Assembly: GCA_028023455.1 (NCBI GenBank)
Contig: JAQFVV010006724.1
Location: 1-64,000 of the forward strand
Source: Epiperipatus broadwayi
Lineage: Eukaryota > Onychophora > Udeonychophora > Euonychophora > Peripatidae
Length of the DNA stretch: 64,000 nucleotides
Direction: 5' to 3'
Part shown: positions 23,926 to 38,754 of the stretch, one piece after another
Layout of the letters: each line of letters opens with the position of its first letter
Numbering within the stretch: position 1 is the first letter of the stretch
Program-made: the position numbers and the translations under genes
Notes under the pieces: generated by a model
Told to the model about the DNA's origin: nothing
Databases searched by the model: none
Seen by the model: only the letters and a program-made list of their open reading frames with translations

Positions 23926-24325
23926 TAAGCTTTATAGCACTCCATATAATATCTGGAAGATTTGATTGGCTTTAGATAATTATCAAACTAAATCAAGTAA
24001 TAAAGCTCTTCCAAAAAGTAATCAATGATAAAATTACTACACAACGATGTCATTCTTATTACAATTAGCTATTTCATTTACCTATCTTTCAATTTTATTT
24101 AAATGAGTTGGTATAAATTAACATATAGTTATTATATTTCTAAGTACGTGTTTATGCTATTATAGTTAATTAAAATATAGAATAAACATTATTTTGTTTC
24201 AAAATATTTATTTACAATATGATTTACGTAATATTTGCGGCCTGCTGCACGATAAATCAACCTATGTTTCTCACAATGGAAATGTGTTTTTATAGTTTAG
24301 GTTAAATTATACTTTTTTTGGAGCA
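23926..24325. other. Unassigned AT-rich DNA
   Basis: Nothing recognisable between the retrozyme dimer and the SINE. Confidence 0.4.
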
Positions 24326-24475
24326 AAAAATATCAGTGCGTAGTCAAGCATTGTTAGCAGAGAGGTCAGCACAGCCGCCTTGCAAGCAAGCAGTTGGTTG
24401 CAGACGGTTGTTGCGGGTTCGCCTCCCGGCCGATGCTATGACATATGGGGAAAAAAAATATCAATGCGCAAATTG
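24326..24475 (+). mobile_element. tRNA-derived SINE, copy A
   Basis: Pol III A box TAGCAGAGAGG at about 24352 and B box GGTTCGCCTCC at about 24417. The 5' AGCATTG and 3' CGATGCT tracts pair like an acceptor stem around the tRNA-like body, which has a long variable region. An A-rich tail follows. The insertion is flanked by a target-site duplication, AAAATATCAGTGCG before and AAAATATCAATGCG after. Copies B (47688) and C (51889) share the body, including CCTTGCAAGCAAG. Family members are therefore retroposed. The 115-codon frame across it (24318-24665) is not a gene. Confidence 0.9.
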
Positions 24476-25734
24476 TTTAAATGTTTGCATGCACAAAACT
24501 AATGACGTCATTTATAATCTTGATATGTGTTGGAATCCTCGCAGTTACTATTTTATCTTTCAAGATCTCATCATATATAAGCAAATAGTGATTAATAACT
24601 CACACTTCGTGTACCAGAGTCTGATACACAGCAGTAAATCATATAGGACATATAAAAACATTTAAAGTACACACTCATATATAAGTACAAATAATTTAAA
24701 AATTACTATAATATACATATTTTATTATATGCTTTCTATAATAATTTATAAAATTAGACTGGTTTTGTATTTAAATCAAAACAAAACTATTTTTGAAGCA
24801 TTCTTATTTGAATGTATAAAAGTCATTGTTAGTGATTTATTTATCTTGTATTTATCTGATGATTGAATTTAACAATCTTTTTTTAAAAATAAATAAACTC
24901 ACTATAATTATATATTCAATAGACTACTATTTAGATATTTTAAAAATGCTGAAATCAGTCATTTTTTTGTTTGTTTCAGCTTAATTTATTTCTAATTATT
25001 TCTTCCTCTCCTCCAAATGTATTAGTTAAAAATTTAAATGTTTAATTAAGCAGTACAATGTTTTAATAACTGTAAGCCATAAAAAATGTTGTATTTAAGC
25101 AGTTTAATTATATGTTTTATGATAAAAGTGATTAATCTGGTGATTATATAATCACCAAATTTGATAAATTTATTTTATATGCTACTAATTAATCATATTT
25201 ACAGGTGATTATGCAGTGATAATAAATTGTACTTAGTTCCACAAATTTATAAAACATTGTACATAATCATCAATCTATCTATGATGGTAAATTTCATAAG
25301 TAAAGCATTTTCATTGAGAAATCTATATTCTACAATCAAGAATAGAAAGGAAGTTGAGAAAAACCAAGGAAACACAAAGACAGATTTTCTCAAATGAAGT
25401 AAATAAATAAAATATGATGTAGCCAAAGTAGGAAGCTATGACTACACATGTAGATAGGGCAAAAGAAAAACTGCATAATATATATTGGCAGCAATATTAA
25501 CTATTGAAAATGAAAAGTATTATCCATTGGGAATCAAAGAAGAATGTCTTACACAATTGTATATCAAAAACTAATTTCTGGTATGTTATAAAGAAATTTT
25601 TAGAGTAGAGAAGGATCATATTTTGTAAAAAATATATATGGTTTTAGTAACCATATATTGTATAAGTTATAAAACTAGGTTTTTTAACTACTGAAAAATA
25701 TAGAAAAGACAATAAACTTGAATATAAAAATATA
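24476..25734. other. Unassigned AT-rich DNA
   Basis: No gene, RNA or repeat family recognised. Confidence 0.4.
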
Positions 25735-25900
25735 ATGCAAGTTTAAAAGCAATGTATAAAGATTGCTGAAAAGTAAAGAAAACTTATATATATTGTAAGT
25801 CTAAAAGCAATGAGAAAAGATTGCTGAGAGATAAAGGAAGCTTAAATATAGAAAGTTATTGTAAGTTTAAAAGCAAATGAAAAAAGATTGCTGAGAGATA
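25735..25900. repeat. Three imperfect tandem repeats of about 60-65 bp
   Basis: The phrase AAGTTTAAAAGCAATG and then AAAGATTGCTGA recurs three times (about 25739, 25797 and 25861), each time followed by a GATAAAG-like stretch. Function unknown. Confidence 0.7.
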
Positions 25901-29293
<3,393 letters not shown>

Positions 29294-29439
29294 TTTTATT
29301 ATTATTTTAAAACATGAAATTAAATAGTATTATATTTATTATTAAAATATACATAATATAGCAAATTATATGTCAATACCAGAATATTTAAATAATTGGA
29401 ATTTCTTGATGTTCTAATATTTAAAAAAACTGTTAAAGA

Positions 29440-30086
29440 ACTGGATGTGATGTGATGTATTTTGGCTTCTCCTTAAACGAAGTCAAGAATATCTCAGCAA
29501 TTATGCCCAGATAAAGCTGTTAGCCATTTTATTCTCCATTCCCCACTCTTAAGTCTTCCCATATTCTGCCCCATCCCATTTCCACAACATAATCTTTGTC
29601 AACTCTATGGCCTTTATATCTAAACCCCCCCTTATCTTTTCACAAACCCAACATAAAAACTAATAACTCACTTTCTGTATAGTCACTTTGTTCATGTCTA
29701 TCCTCCCATAACTTCATTATCTGTACCCTTTCTGCTTTTAAGCATTTACATTCAATCAATAGGTGCCTAATATTTTCTATACCTTCCTTACACAATTTGC
29801 ATTCTAAATTATCCATGGTTTTCCATTTACATGTATATTCTCTTCTTGCTAAAGATCCCATTTGAGCCTTAAATAATAAACTACTTTCCTTACTATTATC
29901 ATAAATTAACTCGCATGCAATATTCTGTTTACTTCTATATATATTTAAATTCTTCTTACCCTCCATACTAGTTCTCCATCTCTCCAACTCCTTATTTTTT
30001 ATTAATACTTCTACTCTTTTATCCCATTCCTTACCACTATAACACTCAACAATCCTCCTAACACAATCATCCCATCTTTTATACAA
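29440..30086 (-). pseudogene. 3' end of a non-LTR retrotransposon with a zinc knuckle
   Basis: A 148-codon frame (30086-29640) with a C-x2-C-x8-H-x4-C motif (residues 96-113) in the context ECKLCKEGIENIRHLLIEC. This is the C-terminal zinc-binding knuckle of many LINE ORF2 proteins. Sequence below 29640 is its 3' UTR, ending at a CATCACATCACATC tail near 29445. The same UTR occurs nested inside the pogo-like element at 52885-52992, which shows that the family is dispersed. The upstream part of the protein is absent or displaced (see 32200-32649). The clade is uncertain, I/Jockey-like by style. Confidence 0.8.
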
Positions 30087-30093
30087 GTATTGT

Positions 30094-31900
30094 GACAGTC
30101 AGATGATGTATGTTGATTTAACCCAGTTCGAATACTAGGCGAAAGTACCTCAAGGCCAACCATACGCGAGATATAAATCAAGAATACATATGACCTCTGC
30201 CCATTCGCCTGTTCTCGAGGCCTGATCACAAACAAACAACACTATCTGAGCCATGCATAAATTATTTTTCAACCGGCCACAAAGCTTAGCAACAGCGGTA
30301 GAGACATGGACGGGAAATCCTAAGGAGCTAAATAGTTAAATGTGTGTAAAAGTACTAAGAAATGTGTTTTGCGTTATGCGTGCCTGGATCATGGAAAAGT
30401 AAAAATAAAGCATTTAATATAATTAAGAAACTCAAGCTTTTTATAGTTAAATCATGTTTAATTAATGACTTTACTAATATGACTAATGATATAATGGCCT
30501 CCGCTATTCCTCTAAATTAATGAAACAAAATAATTAGACAATAAAAACGGATTAATATGTTGGCGGTCTAAATCTTTTCCCAATTTTAATAAAATTGTCA
30601 ACTCGATCTTCTCGATAAAGTACAATAAAAAAAGGATCTTTCGCAAAGCATTTCTAATTGCTTTGTGCTCAAAACAGTGTTTAAAAATTATTTAAAACGT
30701 ATATAGCTAAATCAGATATACGTGATAAGCTAATGGCGGCCAAAAGAGGCGTTATCAAAGAGATCAAGTTGGCATACCAAAGAAACTGAGTCGTATTTAA
30801 TTAACAAACATGAATAAAACTGGAAAGAGATTTTAAATGAACAAAAATTAACTATTAACTCAACCGCAATGGAATATTAAATATTTACACAGGTTAGTAA
30901 GGAAGAATAGCGAAGGGAAAAAGGTTACATATAGATAAATGATCACACAATATATATATTTAAGGTTAGTCTAATAAAAAATGGTTACATAGCAAATACA
31001 TATAAATTCACTGAAGCAATTAGAAAAAAATGAACAAAAGGTAGCATAAGAAATAGTTCAATAGAGGAGATACGATTACCGTCCTTTCCTTGGGCATGTT
31101 CCCTACGGCGTTCGTGGCTTGATCCGACCGTCGAGATGTAGTTGTCCGGACAATGAAAATATGTAGTATGGTTTCATGAAAAGTTCTCCAGGCACGGCAC
31201 AGAGTTCAGATGACTATTGAGTGGATATTAAGGCATTTTGAATGGTATTCCGGAACCTCGGCGATAGGCAAAGCTATTTATTTGCCTAGCCAAGCATATT
31301 CATTTCCCTCAAAATACTGTTGCTTTTAACTTGAGCATGTTCAAACCTCTCCATGATTTTGAAGATGGCAGTTGTCTACTTTTTTAAATGAAATCTCCAC
31401 AAACAAAATCTGAAAAAGTTCTCCAAAGAAAAATCTGAATGCACCTTGCAATAGCAGATCTGAATGAAACTTGCAAGAGCAAAATCTTGAATCAACCTTG
31501 CAATAGCAAAATCTGATATCACCCTTCCAATAGCAAAATCTGAATAATGTGAATTCTTCAAAAAGAAAAATCTGACTAATCAATCTTTTGTTCTCCCTTC
31601 TATTTATACCCTCTCTGTCAGCTACCTTCTATTGTTTGTATGATCTGAGATCTTGATAAGCCTCCCCATGCTCCTTTGTTTCAAAGCAACACTTTCTAAA
31701 AATAACTTTAACTTTTTTACTCTAACTTTCTTACTTCAAAGTTTGAATTCTCTTAATTAAAAAGAAAGAAAGAGAAGGCCATCTTTAATTACACTTGAAT
31801 GGCTCACTAATTAAAACTATACATTCTTTTAGAAAATGTTGGCAGGCTTATCTCAAAATCAAATCATACTAAATATTTTAACAAAATTTTAACAACAATA
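30094..31900 (-). mobile_element. LTR-like insertion between two LINE pieces
   Basis: The segment separates two minus-strand LINE fragments whose order would otherwise be continuous. On the minus strand it starts near TGTTGTTAAAATTTTG and ends CTGACTGTCACA, a TG...CA pattern. It has a TATA-like box, GGTATAAATAGAAGG, at about 31601-31615. Some parts (30115-30310, 31080-31260) are less AT-rich than the surroundings. No gag or pol frame is seen and no second LTR is found, so a solo LTR is the simplest guess. Boundaries and a target duplication could not be fixed. Confidence 0.4.
31380..31585. repeat. Imperfect tandem repeat of about 30-33 bp
   Basis: The phrase GCAAAATCTGAAT (or near variants) recurs at about 31403, 31431, 31460, 31488, 31508, 31541 and 31565, often preceded by CTTGCAATA. 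It lies just downstream of the putative TATA box on the minus strand, inside the LTR-like insertion. Overlapping frames of 61 and 80 codons are produced by the repeat. Confidence 0.7.
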
Positions 31901-32199
31901 TATTATTATTTTTTTATAGTAGAATAAGCATTTTATTTCAGCAGAATTTTGCATTAACTCATATATATACGCTAGATGTATATATATGTTTGACTAATAG
32001 GTTAAGCAATTTTTCTTAATAGAATGAAATTTATTTAAAACAAAATATTTAAATGTAAAACACATTTGATAAGCATAATTATTTTTAACTCTAATGCAAA
32101 ACCCTGCTGATATTGAACTATAAACTTAATTCAGGTCTACAATATTAATCAAGTTTATAGGAAGATGTGAAGCATGGATTGGACTTCAGATCCATTGCT

Positions 32200-32649
32200 T
32201 CAGTATATTGATATAAATTCTTTATCCAAATCTTTCGCATACCACATTACCTTTCTCACCCATCTTGTTGCCTGCCCCTTACTCATAACCCAATTGAACA
32301 CTATTTTTGCTATTCTTTTACTATCCATAAACTGCAACCTACCAAACATTTTCATTTTACTTTTTGCATCTCTCATATAAAAACTTGACCATATCATTGT
32401 TCCTTGAATTGCCTCTTTTGTTGTCCATATCTCTGCATCTAATGCATGTCTTCCTACTTCCCTTTGTACTTTCTCTAAATAATCTAAAACTCTTTTACTA
32501 ACCCATAATGCATCATTACCATATGTTAACTCTGCTACTGCAACTCCCTTCCATACTATTGTAGCTACATCATATTTATTATATGAAAATACTGTTAGTT
32601 TCTTTACCAAACCCTTTCTTTTCTTTGCTTCATTTACCAAGTTTATCAT
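32200..32649 (-). pseudogene. LINE ORF2 fragment, region after the polymerase palm
   Basis: A 149-codon frame with AELTYGNDALWVSKRVL, then YLEKVQREVGRHAL, then AKSKMKMFGRLQFMDSKR. This pattern (YG-E/D-x-W, LE-x2-Q-x3-GR, AK-K-x5-RL) is common between the palm and the C-terminal knuckle of non-LTR retrotransposons. It is probably the same element as 29440-30086, split by the insertion at 30094-31900 (inferred from strand, order and style). Confidence 0.7.
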
Positions 32650-32726
32650 GGATTTTTAAGTTGTCTTACTACACCCTCTATATTTATTTTATGTAAGCAT
32701 ATTTTATTTATTATGTATATTTAATG

Positions 32727-35202
32727 CAATGTCTGCCAAACTTTTTTACCTTACAGCATACTGAGCAAGGAGAATTTATTTTGTATCATACTAAATAAAA
32801 AATCCCAACAAAATTTTTTATTAAAGTAACAATAAAATAACATTGTTTTATGAACATATAATATATATATATATATATAATACAATAGTGAGAAGGAAAC
32901 AATTGATATTGAGAAAGAATTTTGTCAAAACATGGCTCTAAATTAGATAAACAAACACATAACTTCTCATCTACCATCTGTAAGCAATCCTGTTTTTTGA
33001 TTTCATTTCCAGAAGCATTGCAAAACTTAATTCACAAAGATATGATGATCTAAAGAGCAACAGAGATTTAATGGCTGTAGTAGCTAACTGACAATATTGG
33101 CTCCAAAATGAAGTCCAAAATTATGACAATTTAAGTACTGAAAATGAAGATTTGTGCACAATATCGTTTTTTAAATCTAACAAATTTCCTTCTTCTGTTT
33201 AATGGCAGGTTGTACTGTTGTATTTTGCAAATGGAATGATGACACACTGTAATATTTGATAATCAAGTAATGGAAAATACTTAGAAAGTGATACAGAGAA
33301 GTTTTCTACTGCCTTTTGCACTTCTGACAAAATTTTAAATTTGTTTGAAAACGCCTCTATGCCTGGGAATTAATAATACCATGTTTTTAACTTTCCTGGT
33401 CCACAATTCTAACTTGTCTCTGAAAGACTTTAATTTGCCTATAATTGTTATAATATTTTCACTCACTTCATGCAGATTCAAATTTTAAATGTTCAACTTA
33501 TCAAAAAGATCATTGAGAAATGCTATTTCCAACCATGAATTATCATCATTAAGAAATTTAAATCCTGAATTTTCCGTATCAGAAAAACATATTTCAGTTT
33601 GGAAAGAGATAAATCACGTGAGCATTTTTTTTTTTGAGAGCCATAACCCTTCTATATGAAGCAGTAAACAATTAAAATGAGAATTTATAGTTTCTCATAG
33701 GCATGCAAAATTTCTGCAATATAGGGAATATGATTTTATGTAATTCACCACTTTAACAACATGGTACATCATCTTCATGAGACCATCAGATAGAGATTTT
33801 GATGTTAAAACTTCATAGTAAATCATATAATGTACAATTTTAACTTCTGAATTTTTTTTGTAATACATAAGCTGCAACATCTTTTTTCAACCCTGCATGA
33901 ATGGAACACCATCAATGCAAATATGACTACAAGTTTGTCGCTGCCTCCCTTTCAATATGACATTTTGGTTTATGAGGTTAAATATATCTTCTGACATTCT
34001 TTCCTTCAATTCACAGCAAAAGAAAAACTGGCTTATGATTTTACTCTCTCTGATGATTCATAGAAATGAAATTAGTTGAGCTTTGTTACTGATGTATGTA
34101 TTTTCATTGATTTCTAAGGCCCACAAGTTTTCAAGTTCATTTTCTGTTTCAGTGAAATGTTTGTGGAGCTAATTATCAATGTTTCATGAAATGTCTTGAA
34201 TTTTACAATAAATTGTGTAGGCTTACAAAGGAATGGTCTTAATTTGTTTAAAGGCTTAATCACTGATCATTATGCCAACAGTGACCTCCAAGATTGATAA
34301 ACAATGTTTTCAGCATCAGAATGTGGTTTTTATTTTTATTTCCAAAAGCTGGGCAATCTTGTAACTAATAATTTCTTTGTACCTTTTTGATTGAACTTTT
34401 AAATTATTTTTTAGCATTTCTAAGTATTCGTTTGGTTTGTCCTTATGTCTTATATGATTTGTTATTAAATGACATTGAAGTTCACTAGGAACCATCCCTT
34501 AATTGAGTATTGTTAAACACATCATACAAAAAGGAAATGAGCTGTCTTTTTTTGATGATATAAAACTATATTAGATGTAATTTTCATTTCATGAGGTGGA
34601 TTTTTTATTCTGGTGTTCATCTTGTTTGCTGTAACTCCCATTTTTCTGAGGTCTCAATAAAAATTTGTCCATGTTTAAAATATTATCTCTTCATTAAAAA
34701 TCAATTAAAATTAACATAAAATAATTTACATACATTATAAATAAATCATAAACTATAAACTATTAGAAATACTAAATAATTTACTTACAGACACTCTTGA
34801 TTTAACTTTATTAATACAGAAATGTAATATATTGTAGCAAAACTGCTGTTTATTATGTAATATAATTAATTTATATTTACAATTACAACTATTTTAAAGT
34901 AATCAATTCCTAACTAATCACTATCACTAATACTTATATAACAAATCATTCAATTATTTTAACCACAATATGCATTTTACCTAGATGATTACTGCACTGC
35001 TTAACATGGTATTGTTCCAAAACCTGCTCAACTTTGCATATATTCTTGGACCTTTGTTTCCTAAATCTATTGCAGGGTGACTTACACTCAAATGGTCTGT
35101 GGTGTCTGCACATTATTTACCTATATTTTTAAATGTTTTACAGCACACCTGAATCTCTCATGGTACACTCAAGTGCCACAGCATACAGTTTGAAAGACAC
35201 TG
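32727..35202 (-). mobile_element. hAT transposon, ZBED5-like, decayed
   Basis: The ends form inverted repeats: CAATGTCTGCCAAACTTTTT at the left, and CAGTGTCTTTCAAACTGTAT at the right (reverse complement). The flanks are ATTTAATG and ATTTGATA, plausible remains of an 8-bp target duplication (6 of 8 match). Inside, the minus strand reads broken stretches of a ZBED5/SCAND3-type transposase. The clearest are VVKVVNYIKSYSLYCRNFAC at 33880-33695 and, further upstream, YEVLTSKSLSDGLMKMMYH. Many stops are present and no active protein is possible. Confidence 0.8.
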
Positions 35203-35554
35203 ATTTGATAGAAAAATATATATATGTAACTCCTAATATTTTATTTTTATTATTTTTTAATTTTTATTTAATTACTTTTTATTTTATAACTTAATAACCA
35301 TTTACATATACAAAACTATCAAATGAACATTTTTGTATCAGATTGCTTATTCATATTAGGCTAAAATTTTCAAATTATCAGTATTGCTTTAATCTTTTTC
35401 TTTCTTATTATTAATATATCATCTTTATACTATTTTCTTAAAATTTATGACTAGTTTTTTTAGCATGTACAAAAATAGGAGACTTTTTATCTAATTTATG
35501 AAGTGTGCCAATTTAATTCCCAGAATGCATCTTTACAAAACTTACATGTGGAAG
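35203..35554. other. Unassigned AT-rich DNA
   Basis: Nothing recognised between the hAT and mariner elements. Confidence 0.4.
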
Positions 35555-36560
35555 TATACACTAGTAGTTACAGTTGCCTTCAAAGTAATCCTGTTGTGTA
35601 TCTATAGACTGATTAAAACTTCCCATTTAGGGAACACACTTGAAACTTATTTCCAGGAATACCGTTGAACCTTATATTCTATTAGATATCATTTATAATA
35701 AATAATCTTATTTTTTTCAGCACAGTTTTTAATTTTGGAAATAACCAAAAAAATCACAGGAAGCCAAATCAATTAAATAGGCAGAATCGTCTGGTTGTGT
35801 AATTGATTTTTTGGCCAAAATGTTTTTCATAATGAGCACCCTATGACTTGGCACATTGTCATGATGTCTATTTGTTAGGCCACAATTTGGGTTTTTTTCT
35901 AACAGAATCTCAATTCCTGAGTACTTTTAAATAACTTTATTGGTTGATTGTTTGGCCCTCTTCAATAAATTCTTTGTGAATTAGTTCTTTGTGATCAAAA
36001 CACACACCAGCATGGTTTTAAATGGTGAACATGACATGAGGGCCTGGGATTTCCATCGAATGCTCTGACATTTTGTTTTGGAAAGTATTGGAAGTATCAA
36101 ATTTCATTGGCCACAATTACTCTCAGAAGCAGATGCATATTTGAAGATCAGTTGCAACACCTATGCTGGTTCTGTTCATCCATCCAAATCTGAGGCACAA
36201 ACTTCCCAGAAATCTTTCTCATGTTCGATTCTTTATTTAAAATTAGCCTAATTGTTTCTCAATTAATCTGTAATTCCTCAGCTATCAATCTCACATTTAA
36301 ATGTCTATCAGACCATATTACATGACACTCTTTGTTAATATTAATGTCACTTATTGTTTTTGTTTGTCCAATTCTGGAATCATCTGTCACATCTTCTCAC
36401 TCATATTTAAACCTCTTATGCCATTCAAACACACTTGATTTCTTTATAGCATTTCACTGTATGTCACTTGCAATCACTATAATGTTTCAGTAGCACAACT
36501 GCTAATTTTTACACAAGTTTAATATTAATATGTTGCTCAAAATTTTGATCACCCATTTTT
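35555..36560 (-). pseudogene. mariner transposase pseudogene
   Basis: From an ATGGGTGATCAAAATTTTGA start near 36557 the minus strand reads NFEQHINIKL, later SVFEWHKRFK, then RHLNVRLIAEELQIN, GKFVPQIW, HKEFIEEGQTIN-, RHHDNVPSHRV and then DLASCDFF, in several frames. These are the mariner helix-turn-helix, linker and catalytic regions, including the HHDN-P-H box. Many stops and indels are present. The RC end has GGATTACTTTGAAGGCAAC, typical of the 3' part of this mariner group. Confidence 0.85.
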
Positions 36561-36894
36561 ATACCAAAGCATACTCACAGATATTTATTATCTTCTCAAT
36601 AGATACTTAACAACTAACTCTATTAGCTTAAAATATACACAGATGCTAGTTTAAACATGTTCAAACATGAATACTGATGTGATTTTAATAGGATAAGATC
36701 ATGGATGACACTACACAGTTATTTCAGGAATTAAATGTCACACCTCATATGTTGTTTGAATTGAATTCTTTAATTGCCAAGCATAATTATTTATGACATT
36801 TTAAAAGTAGCATTCTTTGCAATTGATTTTATAAACTTCATTGATATAATTCTTAATATATCTATTAATCACTGAAATACAGGCTTATTATATA

Positions 36895-37262
36895 CCTGTA
36901 TCAATATATGTAATATATAGGATATATGAGCACAGACTTTCACACCACCCACCACTCACCACTCTATCTAATATCACTGATACACTCGAACACATATATG
37001 TTGAAAAGATAAATAATCATCAATATACGTATTTCATGCTAAAACAGCAATCATCAGTTGGTCCAGATTATCATCTCTACACATATACACAATAAGTGCT
37101 CAGATATATATTAAGATAGCTTAGCATGAAATATGTATATTGGTGTTATTTATCTTTTCAACATATATGTGTTTGAGTATATCAGTGATATGAGATAGAG
37201 AGGTGGGTGATGTGAAAGTCTGTGCTCATATACCCTATATATTACATAATATATCTATTGTA
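36895..37262. repeat. Inverted pair of retrozyme copies (hairpin)
   Basis: The left arm (about 36900-37052) and the right arm (about 37118-37260) are inverted repeats. Shared landmarks are TGAGCACAGACTTTCACA, CACATATATGTTGAAAAGAT and TATTTCATGCTAA. A loop of about 65 bp includes the remainder of the left copy's ribozyme. The left arm carries a whole hammerhead on the minus strand; the right arm retains only the 3' half of one on the plus strand. The flanking phrase CACTGATACAC is shared with other copies. A relative of this unit lies at 57355-57540. Confidence 0.85.
37021..37061 (-). ncRNA. Hammerhead ribozyme in the hairpin left arm (core intact)
   Basis: CCAA, CUGAUGA (37057-37051), stem II UGCU/AGCA with a U-rich loop, GAAA (37034-37031), stem III AUAC/GUAU as a perfect palindrome, and A as the cleavage-site base followed by UUG. 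Stem I is one pair shorter than in the copy at 57398. Confidence 0.85.
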
Positions 37263-38057
37263 ATTTATGTATTTATTTACTAAAAAAATCTAATAGATTT
37301 TTTTTGTTTAGTATTTTAGTATCTATCAAATTCCTAATCTATTCATTTAATTTAGTTATAATTTTGTTTATATTAATTGTTATTGTTAGTCTTCATTCCA
37401 AAATATTTATCGTTATTTTTCTTATTTACTTTTATTATCATCCATTTTATTTTTTAATATTTTTATATTTAATTTTTAATATTTTCAATATATATATATC
37501 CACACACACACACACACACATACAAGTATTAAAATTTTAGCATTCATATTTATATTTCTACTTTGTTAAATTTTCAGTCTTTAATAACTAACCAGTGCAT
37601 TTTCTGTGGTGCTGTGTGTCATAATTGCGATGAAGATGATTTGTTAGTAATAATATATATATATATATATACAATTATAAATGTTTTTTGTAGATACTAA
37701 TTCACATTTAGCTGCATACTACTTGAATGCCTATTCATACAGTTATCTACATTGATGATAAATGTCATCTCTATGATTATTTTCTTTTTATTGCCATACT
37801 TAATGTAAATATAGTTAACAATTTTATGGCTCAAAACAATGGCTATTGTCTTTTGGCTTGCCCAAAAGAATTGGAAATTTATGTGGAAATTTTTTTTTAG
37901 ATTTATTGTTGTAGATATTGTGCTGATTTGCTTTCACTGCTGAGGTTCACAGAACATGGACAGTGACCACTACTTTGAACCTCAGAATGTTAAGGTATAC
38001 AAACATCACACATGGAAACTCTTTATACAGTAGTAATACCACCTTGCATAAACCTTA
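37263..38057. other. Unassigned AT-rich DNA
   Basis: No supportable gene. A (CA)n tract is at 37500-37520 and a short (TA)n at about 37653-37672. Confidence 0.4.
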
Positions 38058-38110
38058 GTAATCAATAGATGCAAGAAGATTTGCAGATAAAATTCCTATC
38101 TAGTATCTAC

Positions 38111-38175
38111 GCATCCAATAAACCCAGACTAGGTTTCTAACTTGTGGCCTTCATCAGTGAGGAGCTTTGTATCTG
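38111..38175 (-). ncRNA. Hammerhead ribozyme, second family (core intact)
   Basis: On the minus strand CUGAUGA is followed by a short stem II with loop CACAA, then GAAA, a stem III of ACCUAGU type, and C as the cleavage-site base followed by UGGG. The base before CUGAUGA is part of CUCCUCA, which pairs with the UGGG tract as stem I. An outer helix is suggested by GATACAAAGC upstream and ATTGGATG downstream. Stem II is short with a non-canonical closing pair, which lowers confidence. Confidence 0.65.
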
Positions 38176-38330
38176 AGAACACTGCATGTACATTTTGGGA
38201 TATAATGCAACCCTTCAGAAGCCACCTTTTACCTATTTAGTTGGGCTTCTATATTTATAGTTAAGTAAATAGATAAAATGTTGTTGCTGGAGGATTGTAC
38301 TAATGCTAAGATTTAGGTGCAGTGTTTTCA

Positions 38331-38391
38331 GATCCAAAGCACCTCACTGATAAAAGCCACAAGCTAGAAACTAGTCTGGGGATATTGGATG
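38331..38391 (+). ncRNA. Hammerhead ribozyme, second family, sister copy (core mutated)
   Basis: CCUCA and UGGGG form a five-pair stem I, and stem III is a perfect ACUAGU palindrome with C as the cleavage-site base. GAUCCAA and UUGGAUG give an outer helix. The core reads CUGAUAA (G8 changed to A), which should abolish cleavage. The pairings kept around a dead core support descent from a real ribozyme. Confidence 0.65.
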
Positions 38392-38669
38392 AGTAGGCAC
38401 TAGGTAGGAATTTTATTCACAAACCTTTTAGCATTCAATGATAACTAATGCTTGCAATGGGTGGCACAAAAGTTTACTAATGTTAAGATCATTTACAATG
38501 AGTTTTATGATAAAAAGAGGATAATAAGAGCCTGAATAGATGTGCAAATAGTATGTAACTAAGCAACATGTTGAAACATATAAGGAAGTACATCTCTATA
38601 TAATTTGGATTTTCTAATAATAAATAACTGATCAATTTCACTATGTGACATGTAATTAGAAATTGAATT

Positions 38670-38675
38670 TTTATT
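38670..38675 (-). terminator. Poly(A) signal for the secreted-protein gene
   Basis: AATAAA on the minus strand, 80 bases after the stop codon at 38755-38757. Right position and strand, but AATAAA is common in such AT-rich DNA. Confidence 0.5.
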
Positions 38676-38754
38676 TTTTCCACAATAGAATCATAAACAT
38701 TAATGCCAGTTACTATTTCACATATATTTAGAGAAATTAGAATACTATTATTTT

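Larger units (their letters stand above)
38058..38445. repeat. Inverted repeat with a second hammerhead design
   Basis: Arms of about 125 bp at 38058-38184 and 38318-38445 are inverted repeats. Shared landmarks are AAAATTCCTA, GCATCCAATA or CTCATCCAATA, AGACTAG, CCTCACTGAT and CAGTGTT or AACACTG. The unpaired centre is about 130 bp. Each arm holds a hammerhead-like motif unrelated in sequence to the main family. Confidence 0.8.

Noticed and set aside
24350-24445. Functional tRNA gene
   Set aside because: The cloverleaf is imperfect, there is a long A-rich tail with target duplications, and two further dispersed copies exist, so it is a SINE.
24318-24665. 115-codon open frame with Cys and Arg
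   Set aside because: It runs through the tRNA-derived SINE and its target duplications; the composition comes from the SINE.
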